Below the pieces are notes generated by a model. The model did no database searches, had not been told where the DNA came from, and saw only the letters and a program-made list of their open reading frames with translations. A stretch of DNA of 61,750 nucleotides from a virus. The stretch is from positions 1 through 61,750 of the IMG/VR virus record IMGVR_UViG_3300025168_000086. One strand, written 5' to 3'. The translations under genes and the position numbers were made by a program. Positions 18,601-24,494 of this stretch are shown here, piece by piece. The stretch's first letter is position 1; every line of letters starts with the position of its first letter.

Positions 18601-19083
18601 ACATGTGCTGAGTGGGCGAGAAACCCAATCCTCAACGAGCCTGGTCCAAATGGTGAAGATCCACCCTGTGCATGTGAACAAGCTACTGGTGCATGTTGCC
18701 CTCCACCAATAGATGAAAATGATGGAGGAGATCCGACTCAACCACCCGTAATACCACCGTCATGCCAGGAAGGTCGGACAATTGAAGAATGTGCAGAAAA
18801 AACGTACCAATGGCAACAAGCTGGAAACGAAGGATTCTTCACATGGCAAGAAAACGCTGGATGTTGTGTTTGTAATGGAGAGTGTGACGAGCCAAGAGGA
18901 GCCTGTTGCTATGGAGACGATGGGCAATGTCAACCAGATCTTACTTTCACTGAGTGCGTTGAAAGTGGGGGTAATTATGCAGGAAACTTTACGAATTGTT
19001 TAGCGTGTGTTGACGGACCCGGTGGTGGAGTTGGACCTGGTGATGGACCCGGTGGTGCGCCTGGATTTGGTAGTGGATTTTAA
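9700..19083 (+). CDS. Giant cysteine-rich protein with planctomycete-type repeats (3127 aa)
   Basis: The longest gene of the window. N-terminal 400 residues are mixed alpha/beta with a basic stretch (KKKKRKLKLNK). A CC-rich block at about 420-660 holds at least three copies of a GACC...C...C....G..C repeat (first GACC at residue 528, base 11281). An acidic Thr/Asn/Ser linker with tandem repeats (11822-11848, 11992-12027) follows. The long middle is aromatic, Pro/Gly/Asn-rich and Cys-studded. Near the C-terminus (about 18330-18640) lies a module with CCTAHNTPFCDTPSCC and CCEFGWDETCAEWA, then further GACC repeats and a Gly/Pro tail. These repeats are, to my knowledge, typical of secreted Planctomycetes proteins. 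Location between late genes suggests a very large virion or surface adhesin. No RBS is obvious before 9700 and no signal peptide was found, so export by phage assembly rather than secretion is likely. Confidence 0.7.
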   Translation: MSTQRNCCCDSVRPDVPKQAACLGGDKFFVRQGDVPHSENNPSRYYPPNYGTPSNLSDPNDMKTNNGNSCMLCTNTLVQKNSNFPFSLWGTMVVIPGGALGLQDPTDDSVGDAPRIKGDHLAALDLYYGALPPSENERLNLREGLLDPIHSTYNFNRVISLNPSDAENPTIDFPIQEDQLPFKNSYLKKLEQYKQQKRYHVFNVKKKKRKLKLNKSFGMSLKLRVPYFTADKEDQLHVGVKSDYAVLDYLDHNNSLIFLFKSKEKRDEFALTTDYIDIRCIDSDRSQYRSRELSPVMFKDTVHGMMVRFNGKQDGSPQNEREITKTTTNERLQIVLWGYEGNSDPDIPVNIIGAEIYVNRSALLKETPPITNELIEIINPDWTEQINKIADNFEDDDIPDERVSVGDGGTPGTEAAWLCCCNGDEACGKFVPSSPGCLQGGNQTQEEREECCKNVTPSVGQGGNPVGGGNAPCVPILALDTCPYRICCDFNYDSQTIICDCINTDTDTCDGSLSLNRACGKCGSEITGACCLPDGSCEEKTADECAAVGGTLFEGTCAELEASGDCVQMGACCFCDGTCTDNTTQQVCEDNNGTFSSGESCAGLNSDPTTACIAIGACCVKRNDGVSNSCSQDTTEQACDALAANDPGVEDTSWNKCGLCPGSSGGDGDIVDCEGDGNVGEPDPGGGVGTNTENSGVGSFNQTESAESTNTTNTTNSGDGTDGTIDIGDTNDSSDPVLDVDPADDGTPWPNDESFDSTHNQFETGVPDNSGVPDNSGDDGGVDVDVSGGSNAYYMNIKTTYQEGQPIYTMFHHIVDYWYFDWGRSLHGEGPDLSTPEGFYGIGKGKSQYGQDHIFTPQIDHDHFVPGWSENVPFKYPGAPNFGPGQMVPKFDGPSALYGIDDQLDGQTDQNGIFNPVDSVDISREDYLSCRFGISNVDLICHPNKDRGMDARSVWSNSGNNPINEWGNANLGEASIPLPGGQQPTTTIPDLLRSASSANNSGCSPFSRCPHTLHTNLSGYYGHPAEGVAENGTFDVPANQGGSNAYTMWNPGPATANQRKWAFETRWLWQGNGIHSICPKQSNCLAQGAPYNKTPYQSSTNASTYGTRGKSGLSDWQVTTMAADQDSRWLLDIMSYADAKPVFWSPFHNKKANLYDCLVGVMHKMRVFVRGDFWTESLTGPFQTCPDDPFGVCFEGEGASLSKLKPHTFYPPLVNSKMQASADGCQTCFSNNQDPTCPYKDYTKYCTTPKYWIYKCAGVPIFDFELWGLMLEGKLNIGDLSILRKPPHLNFRYSENLDELDRLQALRSIGADIQDIGEKLNDAGILDIRDWREEQRLMYRTWDQFLDKGRPTLDQENAGPYAGFNGDGSRIPGVVWGDACCHVTDDEGTRCDPEIDSRFACTEDNMQWKGRTNLSDPPITEDLKRSELLPIRKRSVVFIKDEDDIDFDPTDKIGLHYVTRDQYEDGLRSLASNGEVDSSYYDPTDLRGAFLGSPQNPGPFARNPVKLAGKYGSATGIQPLTPDLINKFTALESPNLVLSGEMGYYNPDRYNKNPLRQGLSPRQIVDTNGYCGGTTVTNPEDGVVNPTLGATVPGTRRRENDPRWLPYPNENDYYDIAGALDRNETELEAGIITEEEYLAEKERLEEILEEQKNLIRYYKIYLANNPIYLHARPGGWSHVPITRPTEFGLIGSIQPWDLLKKNKGGPYALLDFYGFENAPCWTHGGSANGQGVFPSVAYPYGTQMVYFQIYESSFTGVPIVLPRANTRNPSVGGWSDPNIDCKGPNCGVNPSEPCQPPNFGAPCNQWMDQPQIGVGPGGCINSLSEDGLCNSLVVTGNNHGLRIREKVSYQNGICPQEPLGCQKIVRIDEYWRSYYQETLVFPFDYNCVPSDLRLSPRPTEVPEPAPGGESDGEPELGEEYSIPDPAFPDRGDFNAENIVGCIERVGGIYDDLIPRPNNMQPEHDKVSYGAKLRENTHVCGDDPCSCAGSGGGHAPCNPSQSCPGPDCPSFCGCCCDRVECETCRQCGEVDASGIIEYGIETGGPDKAFQRAPQGWYVPYIVQYSWSETPVFDPPELESEGCGSGGYICKRIADPSNIKPAPVVFGWGAKITYFPILQIEPRFNSGVCRLSRHCPFSIAKSGFSSLKLDQSLPYGSSWYRCGDAIDGPPTPHDCYDDDNLPPRVDLEIKTLKRVKTDVNSRTLFLDELDSGNSNIGYPSAYVNPTEDEDAEDVEFYCSVKRSDEEFEETGIVTDIPLLHWTSTSLGGFREIRFTNIINPMEKHIRNAAKILDPEDVREIYGSPIGWRTFKDLELHKSGFPPNQIVGGPPEYPGWSPPELPSPVPADQRSDHGSPNASGAQDASSPYRFFELNHDEGRKVGAIIPFGGWFGGGRFLEPDTYPSSEIQLDPDTSPPFRPKNLNEKVRGDSYTSDVAYIHWYEAFDNSDFGTDPCLQCDADGEPENCLVQPGEICPTPVNPARGVMAGLPYYRYDNQVNPDGGGGAPYDRKNRDLYVNYGPPGSLPGYASNGRDDYIGVNNRLEAGVADEINREDLADREFRNETVLGTVMFIFDDFEDMYTAAVTNKMSKMSLRIDPDSCETSDCSDWPLRGRYELTNPAFIFDPAVSPPCEGRSNIPLVTYSGRGLQGDRYNDVGYYVWGNIFCDSTSDACIDDNQEDINIPGEKYFPNALAYDLTMLPPDAYTDQEDYTTNGPGSNPIRSVSAPHYDENGDMLYDSCVDSPHIEDGQDGCFDPWCSRVDPAGNDLNCSNDPSDSTICETAPDEFKDSCACVGFRNCLEAFYAKLHTTLSKDNTVKILLEPPACALYGGADPGGLRPICNCTDNEEELGRCTQADDPNLPAPGSLIDDYSETGSGSRPTSAECCAAFSSNPLFAYCNDARFGGWDQNCSDGFAAYLNSPDVSPYCTNLSCSTGVGSCCTAHNTPFCDTPSCCGAVCDIDPNCCEFGWDETCAEWARNPILNEPGPNGEDPPCACEQATGACCPPPIDENDGGDPTQPPVIPPSCQEGRTIEECAEKTYQWQQAGNEGFFTWQENAGCCVCNGECDEPRGACCYGDDGQCQPDLTFTECVESGGNYAGNFTNCLACVDGPGGGVGPGDGPGGAPGFGSGF
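11822..12027 (+). repeat. Short in-frame tandem repeats in the acidic linker of the giant protein
   Basis: Two clusters in the linker: a 9-base unit CGACTAACA repeated about three times at 11822-11848 (TNTTNTTN), and an 18-base unit repeated twice exactly at 11992-12009 and 12010-12027 (GVPDNS twice). Both keep the frame, so they look like slippage-driven linker length variation. Confidence 0.85.
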
Positions 19084-19144
19084 ACAGATAAATACTTGAG
19101 ATGATTTTAGTTTTTTTGATATATTTACCATATGGAGATTTAAA

Positions 19145-19900
19145 ATGTCTGAGACGAGACCAAAAACATACACTCTAAACAAAGAGTTTGATCTATACAG
19201 TGCATACACTAATTATGAAAGTAATTATAAAACAAACTGGCCAGAAAAAGATACTCCAGAAAAATTAGAATATCTGAAAAGACTACAAGAAGAGGGATTC
19301 AAGCCAATCCACGAAAATGCTGCTATGGAACAAACTCTCGAAGCTTTCAAAAAGAGATACGACGAACAAGTTAAAGATGGAACGTTAAACGATATCCCAA
19401 TATCGAAAGCTATATCAAAACCTATAGTTAACAAGCAAAATAGAGATAGCTCTGGTGCAGTTGTAGAAAAAAATCCAATAAAACAACAGATAAACATACA
19501 AAAACCAAAACAACAAGTCAAACAACCGGAAGTTATGACAAAGGAAGAACAGAAAACAAAGTTCTCTGTTAAAAACGTGGTTAATTATCTGAAAGCAGAG
19601 CAGTCCCTTGCCACACAAGGACCAGTTTCTCTTACTGTCTTCGAGGAAAGAAAAGCTATATGTGGAGAATGCCCCCACAGAAAGACTCACGAACAGATTC
19701 CAGATGAACTTGGATTCTGTACTAAGTGTGGCTGTGGTGCCAACCCACGGGCAAGACTGACAAACAAGATTAAAATGCCTCAGACTTCTTGTCCATTAGA
19801 CAAATGGGGCACATCAACGGGCATATATAAAGGTGTAGCAGGTAAACTGAAATATAAGCTAACTCCCAAGTCAAAGCGGGAAAAGTTGGATTATACATAA
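19145..19900 (+). CDS. Phage protein with C-terminal zinc-binding Cys cluster (251 aa)
   Basis: The first 160 residues are polar and Lys/Gln-rich (predicted helices and linker). The last third holds a metal-binding cluster: ICGECPHRK, then FCTKCGCGANPRARL, then MPQTSCPLDKW (about 170-221). This Cx2C...Cx2CGC...CPxxKW arrangement is a recurrent small domain in tailed-phage genomes; its function is not established. RBS TGGAG lies seven bases before ATG 19145, and GATAAATA at 19085-19092, one mismatch from the T4 late consensus, could be its promoter. Confidence 0.7.
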   Translation: MSETRPKTYTLNKEFDLYSAYTNYESNYKTNWPEKDTPEKLEYLKRLQEEGFKPIHENAAMEQTLEAFKKRYDEQVKDGTLNDIPISKAISKPIVNKQNRDSSGAVVEKNPIKQQINIQKPKQQVKQPEVMTKEEQKTKFSVKNVVNYLKAEQSLATQGPVSLTVFEERKAICGECPHRKTHEQIPDELGFCTKCGCGANPRARLTNKIKMPQTSCPLDKWGTSTGIYKGVAGKLKYKLTPKSKREKLDYT

Positions 19901-19918
19901 TATAAAAGGAGAGTCCAT

Positions 19919-20221
19919 ATGGCAGGTTATGATCAGTACAAAAGTGCAGCAGCATTACCCCAAACATTCCCGGTTACAAAAGCATCGTTCGTTGGTCCCA
20001 ACAAAGGAGTCTATATTACCTTTATTGGTGCGACCGCTGACGGAGGAAACGCTCATAATGGAGGTGCAGGAATTACCTTTACTACAGTATCAAACCAAGA
20101 AATTGGTCTTGTAGGTTTCTGCGGCGCTACAGCTTCTGCCAATCTTCCGTACATATTCCCGGTGGCGATTCGCAATTACACGAGTCTGAATACCGATAAT
20201 AAAATTTACCTTCTCCATTAG
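19919..20221 (+). CDS. Small hypothetical, possibly virion-associated protein (100 aa)
   Basis: Compact Gly/Ala/Thr-rich protein: FPVTKASFVGPNKGVYITFIGAT, then GGAGITFTTVSNQEIGLVGF and IFPVAIRNYTSLNTDNKIYLLH. The alternating pattern suggests an all-beta fold. Start at ATG 19919 has AAAGGAGAG upstream. Beta-sandwich proteins of this size in late gene clusters are often decoration or fibre-base proteins, but I do not recognise the family. Confidence 0.65.
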   Translation: MAGYDQYKSAAALPQTFPVTKASFVGPNKGVYITFIGATADGGNAHNGGAGITFTTVSNQEIGLVGFCGATASANLPYIFPVAIRNYTSLNTDNKIYLLH

Positions 20222-20233
20222 AGAAATTACTAA

Positions 20234-21028
20234 ATGCAATCATTCCTAAATTTTTTAGTAGAACAAGAGACCGATCCCTCCATTGTTGGTCCAATGATCA
20301 CTACTCGTGATTATGCTGACAGGATGATGAAACAAGGTGCAAAATTTCTCAAGTACGGAAGAGAAAAAGGTAAACCAGGCTACGATCCAAAGTATGATTA
20401 TGGTGGTGCAGGAGACGTTCCGCGTGACTCAGGTGCATACGGAAGAGTCATGCAAGGTGTTGTCAGGGGAATGATGCGTGACGAAAAAATTGGGGAAGAT
20501 CAACTAGATGATCCTACAAAAAGGGAACAACTCATCACAAGATATCGTGGAGAGAGTCGAGATAACGATTCCCGATATTTCGATGTAATCGATAAAAATT
20601 ACAAGTCAGGTGGAAAAAACTGTGTAGGTTCTTTCTGTGATGCGATCATAAAGGCAGAAACAGGATCATTCAAAGATCCTTTCATACGAACAGTAGGTGT
20701 ACCCGGATCTTCATCCACTGCATATGGTCCCGGTCAAATAACTCTTTCGGATAAAAAAGGCACATTACCAGACATGGTAAGGCGACATCCAGATCTATTC
20801 TCAGATGAAGATCCACGACATGTCCCAGGCGAAGAGTACTCGGATTCAGCTCCGGCTAAAGCCCCGACTGACAGCAGAAAAGAACGTTACGAATATACCG
20901 ATGATCAGGGAAGAACACAAACTCGTGATCCATTTAAATCCTTCCCTAAACCAACTACACCAGAACCAAAGAAACAAAAATATCCCCTTACCACCGCTGG
21001 TAATATAGGGTTTATACCAAACAAATAG
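20234..21028 (+). CDS. Lysozyme/transglycosylase-like protein (264 aa)
   Basis: Residues about 115-185 contain FCDAIIKAETGSFKDPFIRT with candidate catalytic E142, followed by SSSTAYGPGQITLS (163-170 AYGPGQIT). This E-T-G...AYGxxQIT pattern is the lysozyme-like/lytic-transglycosylase core found in many T4-like marine phage proteins that cut peptidoglycan. The C-terminal tail has YEYTDDQGRTQTRDPF, a motif repeated in the 21951 gene. No signal peptide, so it could be a virion-borne muralytic protein or an endolysin needing a holin. Start codon support is weak (no strong RBS). A terminator follows. Confidence 0.65.
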   Translation: MQSFLNFLVEQETDPSIVGPMITTRDYADRMMKQGAKFLKYGREKGKPGYDPKYDYGGAGDVPRDSGAYGRVMQGVVRGMMRDEKIGEDQLDDPTKREQLITRYRGESRDNDSRYFDVIDKNYKSGGKNCVGSFCDAIIKAETGSFKDPFIRTVGVPGSSSTAYGPGQITLSDKKGTLPDMVRRHPDLFSDEDPRHVPGEEYSDSAPAKAPTDSRKERYEYTDDQGRTQTRDPFKSFPKPTTPEPKKQKYPLTTAGNIGFIPNK

Positions 21029-21061
21029 CGCCTTGGGCATCGCTACCTAGGACCGCGCTTA

Positions 21062-21111
21062 AACCCCCACCATTAAACAGAGAGTGATCCGTCTTTGGTG
21101 GGGGTTGTTTT
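21062..21111 (+). terminator. Intrinsic terminator after the lysozyme-like gene
   Basis: AACCCCCACC (21062-21071) pairs perfectly with GGTGGGGGTT (21097-21106), followed by GTTTTAT. The 25-base loop is long for a terminator and contains AGTGATCC, also present in the structured motif at 26187 and 35947; this may be chance. Confidence 0.8.
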
Positions 21112-21144
21112 ATATATACTGTGTACCATTATAAGGAATATTGT

Positions 21145-21954
21145 ATGTCGCTAGAGAAAGATATTGTAGCACTTCATGAATCAATCGGTGGAAGTGGTAA
21201 ATTTCCAACTAGTGGATTTAAATTAGATCCCGAAACTGGATTCGCAAAATCCAGACAAGGTTCAAACACTGTCCCAAATCCAGCGTCAATGGCAGATGTT
21301 ACACCAGCAGGTTATGAAAAGCATAACATTCTTGGTAAAGAAGTTAGAGTTCCATACTTTGATAATCAAAAGATGCACGGGCGTGGTTCTGGTGATCCTA
21401 TCGGTAAAGGTACTGGTGATCGCAGTTACTATGACATAATTTCTTCTTTCATCGAAAAGATGATTGGAATTGAGGGTGATGCTGAAGGTGATGAGAATAC
21501 CACTACAGATCCTGATTCCGTATCCGCAGAAGAAAGAGAAAGAAAAAGAAATATTAAAAATCCCGACAATCCAATAAATAAAGGTACGAGAGAACTTGAG
21601 TATAAGGGTTACTCGGCCTTGGAAAGTGTTAGACATAACGAAATAAAAAATACCATTCTAGAAAATAAAAGTGGTATTATGAAAGGTATCGGTAGTTTTG
21701 CATTACAGACCGCTGCTCTCAGTGCGCTACAATCCCTACTAGGCATGTCGGATAGTGAAGCGCAGTCTTTTATGGGTAAAAAAACCGTCACCTCTCCGCG
21801 TGGTCCAGAAGAAGTTCTCGCAAAGACAAGAAAACAAAAGTCTATCTCTGGTGGTGAACTTGCTCAAGAAGGACCAAGATCAAAGAGAATTAAAAAGAAA
21901 ATTAAGGGAACACTTGAGTCCAGAAGATCAAAAGAAAGAGCAATGAAGAAATGA
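21145..21954 (+). CDS. Hypothetical protein (269 aa), probably structural
   Basis: Start at ATG 21145 (MSLEKDIVALHESI) chosen for the AAGGA at 21133-21137; a GTG at 21121 is in frame but lacks a site. N-terminal 100 residues contain a hydrophilic Gly-rich segment; an acidic EGDAEGDENTTTDPDS linker follows; then a short hydrophobic helix (GSFALQTAALSALQSLLGM) and a very basic C-terminus (SKRIKKKIKGTLESRRSKERAMKK). No family recognised. Its stop overlaps the next start (ATGA), so it shares an operon with the two Ala/Gly-rich proteins downstream. Confidence 0.65.
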   Translation: MSLEKDIVALHESIGGSGKFPTSGFKLDPETGFAKSRQGSNTVPNPASMADVTPAGYEKHNILGKEVRVPYFDNQKMHGRGSGDPIGKGTGDRSYYDIISSFIEKMIGIEGDAEGDENTTTDPDSVSAEERERKRNIKNPDNPINKGTRELEYKGYSALESVRHNEIKNTILENKSGIMKGIGSFALQTAALSALQSLLGMSDSEAQSFMGKKTVTSPRGPEEVLAKTRKQKSISGGELAQEGPRSKRIKKKIKGTLESRRSKERAMKK

Positions 21955-23354
21955 ATCGATTTCAAAAATATCGTGAAATAATGGAACGACAAGATGAGTA
22001 TGGGTATACTGACGATCAGGGCAGACAGCAAACTCGAAATCCCTTTGCTATGTACCCGGATCCACAGTCTATAAAGAATCCCACGGATCAACCCAACGCA
22101 GTAAATCCAAGCTCAACTGCTACCGATAGAATGACTCCAGACATGCAGCAGAGCATGATGAACAAGTTCCTATCCTCAAAAGGTGTAGAGTTAACCACCG
22201 ATTATGATGCTAGACAACTTGCTCTCACGGGAGCGGGTATGACTCCAGCGGTTGGTGCTCCAGCCGATTTTGCTGCATTTGTTGATTCTCTTGTGAATCT
22301 AAAACTTGGTGATGCTGGTATGAATCTTGCTGCTATGGTTCCTGGCGCCGGGCAAGCCGCTGGTGGAATAAAACTTTCAGCGGCAGCAGCACCACTACTT
22401 GCGACAATAAAAAGAGCACCCGGTCGTGTAGATGATGCAGCAGATTTAACTAAAACACGCCGCGCTGGTCGCAACTATGACTCACCAACTACACCATCTG
22501 CATCTCCTCGCAATCCAGACGCTCCCGGTCAACAAAAGATGCCCGGATTCGGTACGAGTAGAATGACACCACAAGATAGAGCTAGAATTTCAAGAGGTAC
22601 GGCTGAATACGATAAATTAACTGATACAAAAACATTGGATGCAGTCCTGAAAGATATATTCCCTGCTAAACCTAAACCAGCAACTCAAACCGCTCTGAGA
22701 ATGGATCCTGTAAAACGGGCTGTGACTCGTGCAGTACCACGGGTTACTCCCCTAGTTGCTCCCGAAACCGCAATTGCACCTGAAACTGCTACTAGCCCTG
22801 CACCATCTTCTACTTCTACTAGCACTGCTACTAGCACTACTACTTCAACTAGCCCTGCTCCATCACCACAAAGAACACCAGTAATGCCACGCACTGGTCA
22901 AGAATCAGATGTTGAACCGACAATTCGTAGGGATAATCAAGATATGATTCCCCCCGATACGAAAAAGGATAAAAAGTCTCGAACTGGCAATACTAGATTA
23001 GTTTCTCCAAGAGGGTTCCGTGAGGGAATAATGGATATAAACTTTGGCTCTCAAGTAGCTCCAATACTAAACGAAAATAAAAAACTAAGTGATTTAATGG
23101 ATAAGATGCCCAAAGGAAAAGCAGCCACCACAGGTGCAATTTTAGCTGCTATACTTGGACTTTCGGCTGCTGCTGGTTTTGGTCAACGAAATCGTGGTGG
23201 TGGAGGTTCTGGAGTATCAGACGTAATCAGCACACTAGGTGATGCAAGTCTGATTGCAGGAGTAGGTGGTTTAGATAAATTAAAATCACTGAGTGGATTT
23301 GATCCTAAAATTATGCCCAAAGTCGCAGGAATCGACGCAGTAACTTCGAGGTAA
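21951..23354 (+). CDS. Hypothetical protein with Ser/Thr/Pro linker and hydrophobic segments (467 aa)
   Basis: Begins MNRFQKYREIM, then EYGYTDDQGRQQTRNPF, nearly the same motif as in the lysozyme-like protein. Ala-rich hydrophobic stretch around 115-150 (MNLAAMVPGAGQAAGGIKLSAAAAPLL), a Thr/Ser/Pro linker (about 275-305) and another Ala/Gly hydrophobic helix near 390-410 (AAILGLSAAAGFG). Such hydrophobic segments in a late operon suggest a virion-internal or membrane-penetrating protein, but the family is not recognised. Coupled to its upstream neighbour by ATGA. Confidence 0.65.
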   Translation: MNRFQKYREIMERQDEYGYTDDQGRQQTRNPFAMYPDPQSIKNPTDQPNAVNPSSTATDRMTPDMQQSMMNKFLSSKGVELTTDYDARQLALTGAGMTPAVGAPADFAAFVDSLVNLKLGDAGMNLAAMVPGAGQAAGGIKLSAAAAPLLATIKRAPGRVDDAADLTKTRRAGRNYDSPTTPSASPRNPDAPGQQKMPGFGTSRMTPQDRARISRGTAEYDKLTDTKTLDAVLKDIFPAKPKPATQTALRMDPVKRAVTRAVPRVTPLVAPETAIAPETATSPAPSSTSTSTATSTTTSTSPAPSPQRTPVMPRTGQESDVEPTIRRDNQDMIPPDTKKDKKSRTGNTRLVSPRGFREGIMDINFGSQVAPILNENKKLSDLMDKMPKGKAATTGAILAAILGLSAAAGFGQRNRGGGGSGVSDVISTLGDASLIAGVGGLDKLKSLSGFDPKIMPKVAGIDAVTSR

Positions 23355-23359
23355 CCTAA

Positions 23360-24067
23360 ATGACAATAAACAAAAAAAATCTAAATGAATTTGTCAAACC
23401 AACAATCACAGCCGCAAATGATGCAAAAGAGGAACTGGGAGATTACCTACTTTCTACCTCAGTTTCAGATCGAGCGAAAAAATCAGGCCAATTAAGTCAG
23501 TATTACAAAAGAGGTCTCGAAGCAGCTCTAGCTAAACGAGCTACATCTCTGTATGGATCACGCGGTGCAGTTCGGGGTGCTCAAGGTCTTGGACTCGCAG
23601 GCGCTGTAGCTGCTCAATTCATGGGTAAAAAGGGCAAGACTAAAAAGATTACTGCTGCGAAAGTCGCCGGTAAGGGGCTTGCTGGTGGTATCTTAGGATC
23701 TGTCATCGGTGCTGGTATTGGAACGTATGATCCAGAAACAGGAATGGCTGTTGGTCCTGGCGCCGCTGCTTTTGCACTCGCTGGTTTGGGGAGACGAGGA
23801 TTATCAGCTCGATCAGCGAGTAGAGCCGGAAAGAAATCAGCTATGGCATCTGGCTTCAAATATAAAGGAACCGGATCTAAGGCTACAGAAATTAGTCAAA
23901 AATCATCCGCCAAATATGCAGGCGCTGCGGGTTCTATCGCAGCAGTTCTTGCTGGTAAGTTCTACGGATACCATTCGGATAGATTTGAAAAGGCAAAACA
24001 AGGGCAAACTGATCCATATCTTGGAAGAGTAACATCGTCCCCCGGAATCCCCGGATATAATCGTTGA
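23360..24067 (+). CDS. Ala/Gly-rich basic hypothetical protein with hydrophobic hairpin (235 aa)
   Basis: Two Gly/Ala-rich hydrophobic stretches (GLGLAGAVAAQF; GLAGGILGSVIGAGIG, then AAAFALAGLG), separated by basic segments, with GxxxG-like spacing as in membrane-inserting helices. A third (AGAAGSIAAVLAGKFYGY) lies near the end. Positive charge dominates elsewhere. Unrecognised family. GAGGTAAC precedes ATG 23360; five bases separate it from the previous gene. It could be an ejected pilot or membrane protein; this is a composition-based guess. Confidence 0.6.
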   Translation: MTINKKNLNEFVKPTITAANDAKEELGDYLLSTSVSDRAKKSGQLSQYYKRGLEAALAKRATSLYGSRGAVRGAQGLGLAGAVAAQFMGKKGKTKKITAAKVAGKGLAGGILGSVIGAGIGTYDPETGMAVGPGAAAFALAGLGRRGLSARSASRAGKKSAMASGFKYKGTGSKATEISQKSSAKYAGAAGSIAAVLAGKFYGYHSDRFEKAKQGQTDPYLGRVTSSPGIPGYNR

Positions 24068-24130
24068 GATTATTATAACGTATACATATAAAGTAATCCT
24101 AAACTCATAGATCCCCCAAAGGAAAAAACC

Positions 24131-24475
24131 ATGTTTTCAGATAAAGCAACCAAGGACTTAGCAAAGACCGCATTCCAAATAATGACAAAGCACACCGAAG
24201 AGCGAGAGACGGCTCCACAAGAAGATTTAAGTGAATCAACTCAGATTGACGAAGTAAATAATTTAGCTGAACTCATTGACTCGCTATTGATCGAAGGAAT
24301 TGCACAATATATCGGCTTATTCGAAGAGGAAGTAAAGAGAGAACTCAACGAAGAAGAAATCACCGAAATGACAAACAACATCATGGAAGAAATTGAACAG
24401 ATGAGTGATGAGCAAAAGATTCAACTAGGCGAATCGCTCATTGAAGCTCACAGAAATTCATTGACTGAAGACTGA
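24131..24475 (+). CDS. Acidic helical hypothetical protein (114 aa)
   Basis: Strong RBS AAAGGA precedes ATG 24131. The sequence is almost all Glu/Asp-rich amphipathic helix (IDEVNNLAELIDSLLIEGIAQY, then EEITEMTNNIMEEIEQMSDEQK). No motif recognised. It precedes the nuclease gene, whose -35 element lies inside its last codons. It could be a small regulator or assembly factor; the sequence does not decide. Confidence 0.65.
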   Translation: MFSDKATKDLAKTAFQIMTKHTEERETAPQEDLSESTQIDEVNNLAELIDSLLIEGIAQYIGLFEEEVKRELNEEEITEMTNNIMEEIEQMSDEQKIQLGESLIEAHRNSLTED

Positions 24476-24488
24476 ATTCTGTTATAAT
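24461..24488 (+). promoter_or_regulatory. Sigma70-like promoter for a leaderless nuclease mRNA
   Basis: TTGACT (24461-24466), 16-base spacer, perfect TATAAT (24483-24488), then six bases to ATG 24495. A start seven bases after the -10 coincides with the start codon, and no ribosome-binding site is present. The geometry is identical to that before the CobT-like gene. Confidence 0.65.
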
Positions 24489-24494
24489 TACATT

